DNA from: Phallus indusiatus
Lineage: Eukaryota > Basidiomycota > Agaricomycetes > Phallales > Phallaceae
NCBI GenBank assembly: GCA_027605045.1
Contig: JAQFWX010000040.1
Location: 338,546 to 402,545, forward strand
Direction: 5' to 3'
DNA length: 64,000 nt
Below are positions 22,568-34,110 of this stretch, piece after piece (within the stretch, counting starts at the first letter, position 1; every line of letters begins with the position of its first letter). A program made the position numbers and the translations under genes. The notes under the pieces are model-generated. The model made no database searches. It was not told the origin of the DNA and saw only the letters and a program-made list of their open reading frames with translations.

Positions 22568-23390
22568 GGTTTGATTGTTTTCCCAAAAAAAAAAAAACTC
22601 AGTTTAGTGAGGATTGAGAGTGAGTAGATGAGAGTGTGGCCTGATAATATCGTTGGGCTTTGGTTGAGAGTGGGAGAACAATAACGTTGCCACGCGTTTT
22701 TCACCTTCGGATTCTTCGGATGAACGCCTGTCATTATATTAGGAACAACAGTTGTATTGGATGACCTGTATGTACTACATTGGCAAACGGTGACAGCAAA
22801 ACCTGAAATTTGAAATTTAAAAGCCCGACGTGCCTGGTTTCTCAAACATTTCGCCCTGGTCCAACCCAGCCCAACCCAATCCAAACCTAATCAGCCTGAT
22901 CCCGTGCTGCTGCCCAACGATAATGTCCATCGAATGTCTCAATGGCTCTCGCAAATTCATAAGACCTCACTGAGATTGGATACCACAGAAAGTCCGCTGT
23001 TGAGCCCTAAAACGATGTACATGTACCGTTTGTCGTATTACTTGTTCAGTAAATGTTAATATATCACCATCACCGTTCAAGATTTTCTGACTGAGGTTGT
23101 TCTTCCGACTCTTTCGCAGCATTGCCGCTCCGATTCCCGGGCTTCCAGATAGAGTTCACTAAAAGCACCTGTAGTCTTCAATGTTCAAACCCTATATTCT
23201 CTTATCCGTATAAGAATGCATCAAAGTTAAGGATGATGGATACTGACCGACTCTCTGACGGCCCTTTCCCAGCGATTTTAGACATAGACATCACAATCAC
23301 TTCAAAATTGAGGTAAACCTCAGGCTGTTCGGAACGCAGTCTCAACTCTTCAACACTCCAACGGGACGTTATTCAAATAAATTAATAATC
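22568..23390. other. 5' flank of NWD-A
   Basis: A candidate promoter region, with an A13 run at about 22589. The sequence resembles 45197-46000 upstream of NWD-B, so the promoter was duplicated with the gene. No other gene seen. Confidence 0.5.
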
Positions 23391-24960
23391 ATATCGGACA
23401 TCTACAGTGCAGCATACCCATCAAATTGCGTTCATGACACATCACAGTTTCTTCGGCGATGATTTCTTTCATCTTCGCAGAGCCGCCGTGGGCAACTCTA
23501 AAAGGGAAAAACATTCGCGAATGTCGATGAACATTGATGGATTCAGACCAAGGGGTAGGCATGGGACTGTACGATGAACAGCGAGGGACTTAGATGGAAC
23601 CGTGTTTCTCCATTGAGGCTCCATCGTCGGTTGGGTGCGATGTGCTGGTAAAGAAGCTTAGAACGCGCTGTTGTTCTCAGAAAGATTCCGAATAGACTTG
23701 CGCGTGTTGCATTTCACCTTCGGTACCCAATTGACGCGAGAACTCCTGTTCATTAGGCTCTCGTCAAGTCGTTTTCTTGTCGTACCCAACATACTTTATT
23801 CGTGTACTGATTCACTGTACGATTCCACAAGAGCTTCGAGATCGGTGTCGGTAGAAGCCGCGCTACAGGGCAAGCTGACACCGAGAATATTGGCGTGTCC
23901 GAGGTAGGCTGTACACGATGAATATATTAAAGTTGGGAATGTAGCGAGACGTTATCCGACACTCTTGGACAAAGTGTTCCTGACATAAATGTCAACCTGG
24001 AGTGTACCTTTGGGAACACATTCACGGTATGACGAGCTTAGGAGACGATCCAGTGCATGTAAGCTAGACCAGGCAATTAGAACGAACAGCGTTGAGAGAA
24101 GGAAGACCATGATAATATCACAGAATTGACTTATTAGGCAAATATCTGACCTGCATTCTCACATTCACTAGGTATCCTACCCCGTTTTCCAGCAACACAA
24201 GCCGTAACGTGTAACGTGTTCAAGAGCGTAGCTTTGGTGAATCCAAACGAATAACGAGTACAATATCTTGTGCGTCCATTTTAGCTGAGTCTCGGCGGCA
24301 GATAGATGAAATAATGAATCGATAGTATTTGAAATGACTTATGGCGGGCCCGATGGTGAAGAGGATGTGATTCGGGGAGAAGTATCGGGAGTCTACAGAA
24401 CGAGGGTGATAGGCTGACGCTGGGAAATGGGAGTGTGGTGCAGGGTGAAAATATAGCAAAAACAAGATACAGATATGGGTAATTTGTTTGTGAATAAGAG
24501 GTGATATATGATACGAACAGAGACCCAGAAGAGAGGGTGTGTTGAAAGTGCGCGTCATGGTCGTAAACGACGCACCGGGAGATGCCGAGCCCGACCACGC
24601 AAAGCCTGACACGAGTTTTTCCGCTGCAGAATCGCAACTCTTACACATCGCGGAGGAATGGTGTACGATAACAGTGAGATCTCTGGGCTTGGATTTGAAG
24701 GTAGTCCAGCCATTCCAGAACGCGGGATAGGCCTAGGTACTCCGTTGTGAGCAGGTGATTGTTACGTCCTTCAATTTCGTCCCACATTGGATGATGTCCG
24801 CTGAATTCACCCAGCCAGATTTCCGGAGGTCCTTACGCAATACCATAATTGCATTCACAACTGAAAGTCATTGTAAGCGTTCAGCGTCGTCCGTTTCTCC
24901 ATCAGGATGTGGTGATCTCCTGGCTGCGCCGCTATTCTTAGCTTTGAGAGGGTTAAGAAT
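23390..24960 (-). pseudogene. Family R copy 3, decayed
   Basis: Minus-strand modules: MDAQDIVLVIRLDS near 24245-24285, the hydrophobic FVLIAWSSLHALDRL near 24060, CVPKGTLQV near 24020, DTDLEALVES near 23850, NRSSRVNW near 23740, and an ECFSLLELPTAALRR-like end near 23500. The order matches copy 1. It is paralogous to 46000-47620 in the second duplication unit. No intact frame. Confidence 0.45.
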
Positions 24961-24979
24961 GAAAGTGACTATGTATACG

Positions 24980-26520
24980 ACATCTAAGTATTTATTGTAG
25001 TTATACTTTGTAGAGTAAGCCTAACTTGAATAAAATGCCTTTACATATGCTTTTTAGACTGCATGAAACTAAATGAGACGTTACGAAGATGGATCCTGTA
25101 TTGGTCAAACTACGTACCATGATTGTACTGGATGGAGTCGTCAAAGCTCAGGCCTTCAGGACTCAGTACTCATTGGTGCACGAATGGTGTAAATTGAATC
25201 TATGCGTTCTGCGTTCAGTTCTTGACATCTTCAAATAGTTAGCGATGTTTGAATCTAGATAAGGAAGGACTGTCGTAGATACACCGATGAAAGGCCGTGT
25301 AATCATTGTACCAATATACCCATTCCTGGATGAACGATTTCGATTGTCTTCGCACGATCGCTGCCGGTGAATTTAAAGGAGACGGTTTCGACATTATGAA
25401 CGTCATTGCTGACGAAACCAGAGCAGCGCGGGACGATCTGTTCCTGGGATGGGAGTGGACATTGAACAATAGAACTCTTCTCCATCGTTGCTTGGTCGGT
25501 TGCTTGGAAAATGGTACGTTGGTGTTACGGTGGAGGAGCTTGGCATCGAGTTGTGCGTGTCAAATTCCGCGCGACATAGCCTATTTCTTGCAATTGACGC
25601 AAAAATTGTCCCTCGTCAGGCCTTCAGGTGACATTGTGTCGTCTTCTCCATCAAAGCCTATCGTATCTGAATGTTCTTCGTGTCCCAGTTCAGCTTCGTC
25701 GTCAATGTTGGTAGACACGGAGCCGAGTTTGAAGTTGTTATCGGACAAGCTGCTACCATACCACAGGTGCCCATGGTGAGTCTGTTGGCGTTGATGTTGG
25801 TGTTGATGTTGGTGGAAACCTTTTCCGACATGGGTGTTTCTGGGACAGATACGGAAGGGTACCTTTGGAAACGCATTCAGACTCAACAGAGATTGAAAGC
25901 AACCTGTGCAAACTAAATGGCTTGAGTCAACGAGAACAAAAGACAGTAACGGTTACATACCGAACCCATGTACTAGCTCTAATTCTCTCAATTCGAACTG
26001 TGGGTGTACGCCATTGAGAATCAGTCGTATTCCGTCATCCGGCAACACTAGCAGCATAACCGCAGCTAGGTCCGGGTCCACCGGCAGCGATAAAGCAGTC
26101 TTATAAGCAGCCCACCAAGCTCGGATAGATTAGCAAGAGCGCCACCAACGTAGGCCTTCGAGAGTACTACATCTTTATCGAGAGGGACAAACACGAATTC
26201 GATGACTATCTCCAAGACCTGTTAAGCCTCAGCGTTTGGTTTGTTCGCAAAAGGCGAATGAAAAGAACGGTGTCTGTTGCGTTGGTTTTCACGAAACCTT
26301 GTTCGTACACAGAAGAAAAGGTGAGCGGAGGAAACTGAGAAAGGCCTATGACGAAGAGGCTCAAGAAGAAATGTTGATTGAGAGCCCAAAAGAAGTATTG
26401 TAGGACGACAAGACGGACACGGTTTGTCCCACGAGGAAAGATGATGTGAGTCCCGTTCCCAAGGCAGACAGAGGGGCGGTATAATGAAGGTCTGATGCAG
26501 AGGAAATGCAAATTTAGTTA
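24980..26520 (-). pseudogene. Family R copy 4, decayed
   Basis: The minus strand shows TNATDTVLFIRL near 26280, then FVFVPLDKDVVLSKAYV near 26170-26200, and a His/Gln-rich stretch encoded by repeated GTTGATGTTG units near 25790-25815. An open block follows at 25581-25886. It is paralogous to 47640-49110. Confidence 0.4.
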
Positions 26521-26529
26521 GAAAAAGGA

Positions 26530-27540
26530 TGGAAGCACGGTGTATTTTGTGCTAATGCGTACCTAATACGGGAAAGATAACCGCGTCGTCGGTTGCCTGA
26601 CAGTGGTATGGTGGTGCTACAATAGATGAGCTTGACAATCGAGCTGCGTGTGTTTAAACTCCGCGCGATATATTTCTTATCTTGGTCTGTGGTTGACGAA
26701 AGAGTTGTCGCCAGGCTTTATCGTGTCGTCTTTTCAAAAGCTAGCTGTTCGTCGTGTCTCAGTTCAGCTTCAACGTCAGAGTTGGTAGGCAGGAGACCGG
26801 TCTTGAAAACGATACTGGACAAGCTATTACCGTGTCGCGGGAGTAAAATCTGTCCGCGGTGAATCGTTGGTGTTGTTGTTGGTATTGACGGGGGACGACG
26901 AGACATTTTCCGACCGAGTTTGGACATGGTGTTTGTGATGTAGTAACGGGGTGGGGTATTTTCGGAAATACATTCAAACTTAATAAGTTTGCGAAGCAGC
27001 CCATGTAAACTAAATGACCAGAGTCAGCGAGAACAAAAGACAATGATGATTACATACCGAACTCATCCCCTAGTTCTAATTCTCTCAATCCGAACTGCGT
27101 GTTCGCGTCCGTTGAGAGTCAGTCATATTCCGTCATCCAGCAAGACTAGCAGCACAACTGCAACTATAACCAGGTCCAACAACGTAGGCCTTCAAGAGTG
27201 CAACATCTTCTATTGGGAGGGATAAGCGAATTTGTCGAGTATGTATCGCTACGGCTCCAAAGCGTTTGGAATGTTCGCAAAGGTGAATGAGCTCCAGACA
27301 TGAAATGAGAACAGTGCTTTGTGCGTCTGTTCCCACCGAGCCTTGTTCGCAGAAGAAATGGGAAGCGGATGAGCTGGAAGCGACATATGGCAGGGGAAAT
27401 TGAGAATACGTGTTGATGGAGCCCAAGAAAAGTATTCTGGGACGACGAGGCGACGCAGTCCGTTTATCCAAAGGGAAGAAAGGTGATGTGAGCCCTGTTC
27501 CCAAGGCAAGTACTAAGAGTGCGTTATGATCGTGAGTGTT
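26530..27540 (-). pseudogene. Family R copy 5, decayed
   Basis: The minus strand shows GTDAQSTVLIS near 27320, LPIEDVALLKAYV near 27180-27220 and a Gln/His stretch near 26870. It is nearly collinear with 49120-50110. Confidence 0.4.
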
Positions 27541-30135
27541 GAGCAGGTCGTACTTGCCAGTGAGGATGTCCGAGTCGCGCTAACCGACGCACCGGGTGTT
27601 TCCGAGCTGGACACAATTGACGCTTGTTCGGAATGCCTCCCTCTCTCGTGTCGCGCCTCCTCTTCTAGCCGTGTATAACAAGGCTCAAGATGGACTAGAC
27701 TCGTTTGATGGTACGAATGCGCTCAGTGAAGGCATTAGTATACTAATTGGTGAGTTTAGACTAATATTGACGGTTCTTGATCCGGGTTTGATTCATTCAA
27801 ACGTGCTGGGACTGAGGATATATCAACCATTCCAATGGTAGTCCACAATAGCACTATCGTAAGTATCGTGCAATTTGGATACCAGACAATGAGTACTCCA
27901 GAGTCTGGAGAGTTTAGATGCGCAGTATCAGCGTACATGCATAGAGATGAGATGGGGCTGTTTTTTCAACATTTGACTTGTAGCGACTTGTTATAGATGC
28001 GTTTTTATAACGTCGACATAATCTCTTCGTACTCTGTCCTGAGTGAGAGTTTGTGTCGGGGTAAGCTTGGTTTGGCCCTCGAATTTTATGGGAGACTAAA
28101 ACATCGTGTTGAATAGATCAATTTTCGTGGCCACTTTGGATGCCCTGAGCGATTATTTCATCTGCTCCATCGAGTCACCTTCGACGCGGGATGGGCTTTT
28201 ACTTTCCTGTTAGTCATGATCAAGTTTCTAGAGGCCATAATCACCTGCAGGATTCGCTGTTGGCATTCCTCGTCCACCTGGAGCCCGTTCTCTTTTTCCC
28301 CTTGCGTTTGATCATTCAATCTATGGTATCATCTTGGAGAGCTGTCTTTTTTTCGGGTTCTCGCTTATGGACGAAGTCCGTTGCAGCTTGTGTACTTCCA
28401 TCAATGTTTTCGTTCGTGACTTGTTTGCGGTGGTTCCACCATGTCTAAATCATACGCTCTCACTAATTGCATCCGTTCCTTACGGGCGCCTTGGTTCGTG
28501 TCGGTATTAATTTCGTCAACTTGGGATCTTTCTCAACAAAGTATGTTGAGATGATGAAGCGGCGTATCTGTGTGACGGGGTTCTCGTCTCGTCTGCGTCT
28601 TCCTCAAAGTCTGTTGAAGGGAATCGTTTCATCATCTTTGTTTTGGGGTTCCTGCGCCCTTGTTCTTACGTCTCTTCATATGCGTAGGCTTTTTAAAACT
28701 CATAGTTTTGGGTGGCTGCCTTAAATGACGAACAGGTGCGTGTTTTTTACTGTCCCGACTCATGTGATGTTTAGTCCTCAAGCAGTTTCTCGGCGCATTC
28801 ATGCCTACGTATTATTATATTGGCATAGCTAGTTCCGGAGAGATTTCAACACCATCAGTCATCTCATACATATTTCCTGGTCATCGTTACCATTATCTTC
28901 AAGAAAGTGGGAAAAGTCGAAATTTCGAACGGGTGACTCAGCTTAGGTTTTCACGATTGTATGGAAGCTGCTCAACTTGAAGATGTCCGTTGTTCCCGGT
29001 AGGTCTGTTCTTATACTGTTTCAGCATTTATTCTGATAAACTTCGTCAGCAAAGAAAGTCCACGCTGGTTTCGTGTGATCTCGGTGGCAAATTATTTTTC
29101 AAGTTCATGAATTCCGTCGTGTTATTTCTCAATCTCTCTCGCGTCAATACATCTCCTTCTGTCCTTTCATACTCACAGAAAATCGGATTTCTCAATTTGT
29201 TCGAGGGAAGGGGCATACTTTGTACCTTATAACAAATGACATTGTCGGCCCATCTACCGCTAGAGAGGATAGCAACTATGTATATGCTTAGTTTAACTTG
29301 ATTTCAACGTTAGTGCCTATTCAATTTTGCTATTTTTTGAATATAAAATCTCATTGAATGACACGTAGTCTCGTCTCTTTCCCGAAGTCCCCGAGCTCCG
29401 CTTCTTCCGTAACCGGCGTTGTTGTGAGGTAATGTAGAAGTTCCACCCTCATAAACCTGATTAGTTCATTCTTTATCCCTCTCAGGTATACTGATGTGAT
29501 ACTGGACACAGCTGAGGCGACAGAATTTCTAGCTTCGTTCGACATATAGAACCGGACAAGCTCGCAACACCCAGGATACAAAGTCACGTCGAACACAACT
29601 GACAGGCGACAAGCTTTACAAGAATCTGTTATTGAGGACTTTAAAAATACAATCTCTTCTAACGGTTCAGACTTATGACTTTCAATTATGAGGCAATATG
29701 CTCGCAAGGTGTGTTCCCTATACCGGTGTCGACGGGCTGAAGCTGTGTCCGACCTGAGACATAAATCCTCCTTCGGGAAACGCGATTATACACTCACATA
29801 CCCCTTCCGTTTCCACTGATTTTAATAAAATGAGTTTCGTTACCAGGTAGTGCTGTGGCAGCAAGAGTTCAGAGGCCACGCAAGAAGAACTATGGCTGCG
29901 GCAGGAAGTTCTTGGAGGGAGTTGGATGACCCTGAGCCCATCGCCAATGCATGCTTTTTACACTACATATGTATGAATATTGTGTTCCGTCGCGATATAC
30001 TCAGCATCTTTGGTGGATTTTTCTCTAGGCGGAAACGTAATGGTGTCGATAAACCAAATACCTCCGTCCTTATAAGACAGATGGAGCTGCCGCCGCGATA
30101 GCTGAAGCTCTCAAAGAGGAAAGGCCCTGGATAAC
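27541..30135. other. Unassigned region between NWD-A unit and the LINE
   Basis: The left part to about 27800 matches 50030-50190 and closes the segmental duplication. From there I recognise no gene. A minus-strand open block at 29351-29707 (118 codons) has coding-like composition but no domain or paralogue. A short N-terminal frame at 29762 (MSQVGHSFSP) could be a first exon of it; this is a guess. Confidence 0.35.
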
Positions 30136-30150
30136 GCTGTTGAAAGTATC
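30136..30150. other. LINE target-site duplication, left
   Basis: GCTGTTGAAAGTATC, repeated at 32685-32699, directly before a T17 run. Confidence 0.9.
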
Positions 30151-32684
30151 TTTTTTTTTTTTTTTTTGGCGGAGCGATTAGTCGTAAGGACAACTTAACG
30201 AGCGAAGGGCAGTGGACATTGTAGGTCCCCCCCAACGTTCTAGCTAGTTCTGAGGGATCTCAACCTCAATCCAAAAAAAGTGTTATGTTGGCTGAATAAA
30301 TAATAGAGACGGAAGAAAATGCAGATAGAGAGATGTTGGCCGCGAGGAAATGCTTTTACGCACACTGTTTTAGACAGTAGTGCTGCACCTGGGGGTAAAA
30401 GTCCAATCTCTGTACTGCGGCGCGCCGGCAGACGAAATTGGTCAGGTGACTGGGACTCAGAGAGTGACCGCACGAAAAGCGGCACCCCTCCTACCCGCTA
30501 AAACCCCGCTAATCGTACGCAAGTACGATCTCCCTCATTTCTTCATCACGCATTACTAGTGCCCAAGTCTTGTATGCCAGGTTCAGAGGTATTGCGTCAT
30601 TACCAAAAAATGGGCTCGTTGATAGGATGTCCTGTTGTATCCTTTTTTGGACCATGGATCGCCATTTCTGGCGTATCTCTATTTGTGTAGGTGGGTCTTT
30701 TATTTCATCGTCAACTGTCACACGCCATTGGCATCGTATTTTCCATATTAGATAGGCGGATTCAGAGATTAGTATTTGGAATAGTCGGTTGGTGTACTTA
30801 TCCGGCGAGTCGTCTTTATGGAAGAGGGGGAGTCCACAGCCAAAGACTAGGCCGAAAGTTGGTTGGATCCATTCTCTATTGGTTTTCCGCCATAATTGCT
30901 TAACCATAGCCCAGATTGTTTTTTGTCCAGAGCAAGGACATTCGAATAGAATGTGTTCCATGTTCTCAGTTTTGTCGCAGCTCGGACAGTTTGCTCGTTC
31001 CTGCAGAGCCGGTATTTTTAGCCAGAATTTTCCGATTCTAAACGCTCCGTGTATGGCCTTCCAGAGAAAGGTGCGTATATTACGGTTGAGGTTCTTTGAT
31101 TTGACGGATAACCAGATTGTTTCGTTTGTAGGTCTATTGCCCGAGATGTCCTCAGCCGCGTAGCGGATCTTATCAAGGTTCGATATCGTTTGGCTTCTTT
31201 TCGGAGGTGTGACTAACTCAATTAGCTTTTTGTATATTAAGGCTTGTGTTGCGTATGATAGTTTCATACCATGTAGGGTGTGTTGTGGGGGGTAATGTAA
31301 TGAGACGTGGTCGGGGGTGTCTTTAAGGGCACCTTGTTCCGCTAACTGGTCAGCCGCTTCATTCCCTGTTATGCCCGAGTGTGCTTTGACTTTGGTTATT
31401 TTAGTTAAAGATACTTCGCGAGCTCTCAGCCACGCTACCAGAGGTATGAGGAGGTCTTTATTTTTGACGCCGGTCCATCCTTTATCTTCGTGTTTGCTGA
31501 GGTATCGTGTCACATTCATTTGTGTGTATTTCGAGTCGGATTTTATTTCGAGTTCAGCATCTTTTGGGGTAAGTCTAATTGCTTCTAGGAAAGCGTAGAT
31601 TTCAGCTGCGTTATTTGTATTGAAGGATTCCGGTAGATGGATACTTCGGTTGCGTCCGTCGTTTTCGCCGAACCATATTCCGCTGCCGGTTTGGGCATTC
31701 TCATATCCGTTGCGGTAACATGAGCCATCTGTGTATGCCATTATTGAATTTTCATTCGTTCTAGGGGGGAAAGGGGGTGGAAAAGGGTCTGGTGGTTCCT
31801 CAAAGCCAATTCGAAATCCGTTATTTAAGCTGTTAGACTTGTTAGGGAAGGGATCAAAGGTGATATTTGTGTTTTCTTCGTCTTGAGATTGGGTGTATGG
31901 TTGGGAGAGGATGGGCTGGGGTTCTGGTTCTTCCTCTGTGTCATCCAGGTAGGTGGGTATCCACATTTCTGGTATTTTCCGTATTATTGATCGTACGAAG
32001 CGGCAGCACGCGTTATAATGGTGGCAGTCGGGGTGCGGCTCGGCTCTTGGGTGTGTTTCGTATCTTCCTAGGAAGGTAAGTGCATCCTTGATAGAGTATA
32101 TTTGGTGGTTGACGCGGATACATGTTGCTGTCTTACCTTTCCAAGGGATATTTTTCTTCAGTGATATGCCGGCATGGTACCAGAGGGGCATTTTGGCCTT
32201 GGCTCCGTCGGTAGTGGTTCTGGGATCTAGGTGTACGCGGTATTTCTTCGCTATCTTGTATAACATGATTAGGTTTGGCGGTAGTGTAGAGTGGGTTGGG
32301 TGGCATTTGGGTTTCCAGTATTGGACGAAAGGGTTTATTAAGGTGAGTCCATCATTTAAGGCTTCTTTCTGTGCATTGAGGATGAACAGTTCGTCAGCTA
32401 TCAGGGCCCAGCGTGGGCGATTCGTTCCATCTTCAAGGTATGATTTCAGGGTCATTAGCTTGATTGCTTCATTTCTCAGGTGTATGTTTAAGATTTTCTT
32501 TCCGCCGTTTTCGAAGGTGGCACATAAGGTATCAAAGCTTACAGGGGCGGAGGTGGGCGAGTTCCATAGAAAGTGTCGTGATAGATTATGCAGGTATTTC
32601 TCTATTTCTTTAGGCATTCCTTGCACTTTGGTCAGATATTGTGAACAGCCACCGACAACCATTGTTATTATAAGACGGCGGCCT
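30151..32684 (-). mobile_element. 5'-truncated non-LTR (LINE) retrotransposon insertion, 2534 bp
   Basis: It is bounded by a 15-bp direct duplication (30136-30150 and 32685-32699). On the minus strand the element ends in an A-tail, seen as a T17 run at 30151-30167. Its 5' end is cut inside the reverse-transcriptase thumb region. This is the hallmark of target-primed reverse transcription. The remaining ORF is uninterrupted and the tail is long, so the insertion is young. Confidence 0.92.
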
Positions 32685-32701
32685 GCTGTTGAAAGTATCA
32701 A
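30509..32701 (-). CDS. C-terminal part of LINE ORF2: RT C-terminal region, RNase H and zinc-binding tail
   Basis: 730 codons are open. The first Met (32701) lies in host DNA, so the frame is a chance read-in and the real protein started far upstream. About residues 10-90 resemble the RT thumb (KEIEKYLHNLSRHFLWN). RNase H covers about 320-460 with catalytic-type positions in AYTDGSC (Asp 325), AAEIYAFLEAI (Glu 367), IKSDSKY (Asp 389) and KAHSGITGNEAADQLA. A CX2C...HX4C-type zinc motif (CPSCDKTENMEHILFECP) lies near 565-582. RNase H helps remove the RNA template during insertion. There is no endonuclease or RT catalytic core in this copy, so it cannot move by itself. Confidence 0.9.
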   Translation of the reverse strand: MILSTAGRRLIITMVVGGCSQYLTKVQGMPKEIEKYLHNLSRHFLWNSPTSAPVSFDTLCATFENGGKKILNIHLRNEAIKLMTLKSYLEDGTNRPRWALIADELFILNAQKEALNDGLTLINPFVQYWKPKCHPTHSTLPPNLIMLYKIAKKYRVHLDPRTTTDGAKAKMPLWYHAGISLKKNIPWKGKTATCIRVNHQIYSIKDALTFLGRYETHPRAEPHPDCHHYNACCRFVRSIIRKIPEMWIPTYLDDTEEEPEPQPILSQPYTQSQDEENTNITFDPFPNKSNSLNNGFRIGFEEPPDPFPPPFPPRTNENSIMAYTDGSCYRNGYENAQTGSGIWFGENDGRNRSIHLPESFNTNNAAEIYAFLEAIRLTPKDAELEIKSDSKYTQMNVTRYLSKHEDKGWTGVKNKDLLIPLVAWLRAREVSLTKITKVKAHSGITGNEAADQLAEQGALKDTPDHVSLHYPPQHTLHGMKLSYATQALIYKKLIELVTPPKRSQTISNLDKIRYAAEDISGNRPTNETIWLSVKSKNLNRNIRTFLWKAIHGAFRIGKFWLKIPALQERANCPSCDKTENMEHILFECPCSGQKTIWAMVKQLWRKTNREWIQPTFGLVFGCGLPLFHKDDSPDKYTNRLFQILISESAYLIWKIRCQWRVTVDDEIKDPPTQIEIRQKWRSMVQKRIQQDILSTSPFFGNDAIPLNLAYKTWALVMRDEEMREIVLAYD
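32685..32699. other. LINE target-site duplication, right
   Basis: GCTGTTGAAAGTATC, identical to 30136-30150. Confidence 0.9.
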
Positions 32702-33199
32702 TATGGAGGAATGAGTGAATTGACGAAAACCTGGATTGAAGGTTCGACTATCTAGCCTTATATCTTTTATGCTCCTTCATCGTTAACAGACTTTATCGCT
32801 TCAATCTCCATTCCCGACGTGTGCACATGCCCCGCCTTCTCGATATCACTCTTCGCGTGTATCGGTATAGACGAAGGCATACACTTTGACGTGAATCAAA
32901 GTAATCAGTTCCTCAAAAGCGCTTTGGAATGCGAGCGCGACGAAAATTGAGCAGTCTGACTACTATGTAATGTCATACGACCATAATTGAAGAGGAAAAT
33001 GGCATATACGTGAACGGGCAACTTGGCTCTGGCTTCAGATGCCAGAGTCAGTTCATTAACGCAAACTCTCCATGCTCTTGTAATCATCACACCACATAGT
33101 CGCTGATGAAACCAGAGCTGGGAGGAAACGAAAGTCAATCTCCAGATTAGTCTTCGCACGGTGCATCTCACCTTCAATCTGTAGTTGACACGAAAGGCC
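32702..33199. other. Unassigned flank right of the LINE
   Basis: No gene, repeat or domain recognised. Confidence 0.4.
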
Positions 33200-34110
33200 T
33201 CATTGACTAGGTTTATCATGTCATCCCTCTGTTGTATCCAAAATCTGTTCTTCATGGCGAATGCTTCGAGGTTGATGTCGTAGAAGCGAGTCTAGTTTCA
33301 CAAGCGTTACGGAACAAGCTGCTACCATATTCGAAACTATTGGCGTGTCCAGGTATAAGCTACTGACGGTAAATCTGTTCCTGTTGATATTGGTTACAGT
33401 GTTATAGCGGTGCATATGTCGATGTCAACCTGGAATATTTCCGAGGAGACGTTCCATGGTACGACGGAGTTGGGAGGAAATCCATGTAACTAGAAGATGA
33501 CTGGAATCAACGACGACAACAAAAGCCATAACGACTACATACCGAATCTATATACTAGTTCTAATTCTCTTGATCTGACCTGCGTTACTATTTCTCTGAG
33601 AGTCATATCCCGTCTTCAGCGTAAATGTCACGGTATCTGGGAACAATAGCTGAACAAGTAGTGCATCAAACTGGAAAACGCTATGCCGACATAGATCTTC
33701 AAGAGTACAATCTTTATTGGAAGAATGCCAATGAACGCGAAGTCAGGAGTACCACCACTGTTCCATTAAGGTTCCAACCTTTTAGTATTTCCATAAAGAA
33801 CCTTGGCAAATGAACTCTGGGGATGGATGACAAGGTCAATTTCTCGTACATTCGTTTCCGCTAAGCCTTTGGTGCATGCAGTGAACGGATGAGACTAGAG
33901 ATGACTTATGACTAGGGCACTGTGTGTCGAAAGTGCAGGAAATGTATTGTGGGACTTCAAAAGACAAACGCGGCCTGCTCTACCGGGAACGACAGTGACG
34001 TGGGCTCCATTCCTAATTGCAAGGAGATCGAGACAGGATACATAAAAGGTAGTACGATATGGCACTAACTGGCACGTCGGGTGTTTCCGACACCATTGGC
34101 GCTCATTGCT
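33200..34110 (-). pseudogene. Family R copy 6, decayed
   Basis: Fragments resemble 15700-16400 and 36640-38440 (for example the block 33420-33620 and the end near 33905-34045). Its right side is replaced by the decayed LINE. Confidence 0.35.

Larger units (their letters stand above)
16300..27800. repeat. Segmental duplication, unit I (NWD-A and family R copies)
   Basis: Collinear with 38190-50190: left flank, NWD-A with all introns, 5' flank and three family R copies in the same order and orientation. The offset is 22603 bp across NACHT and shifts by a few hundred bp elsewhere through indels. Confidence 0.85.
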
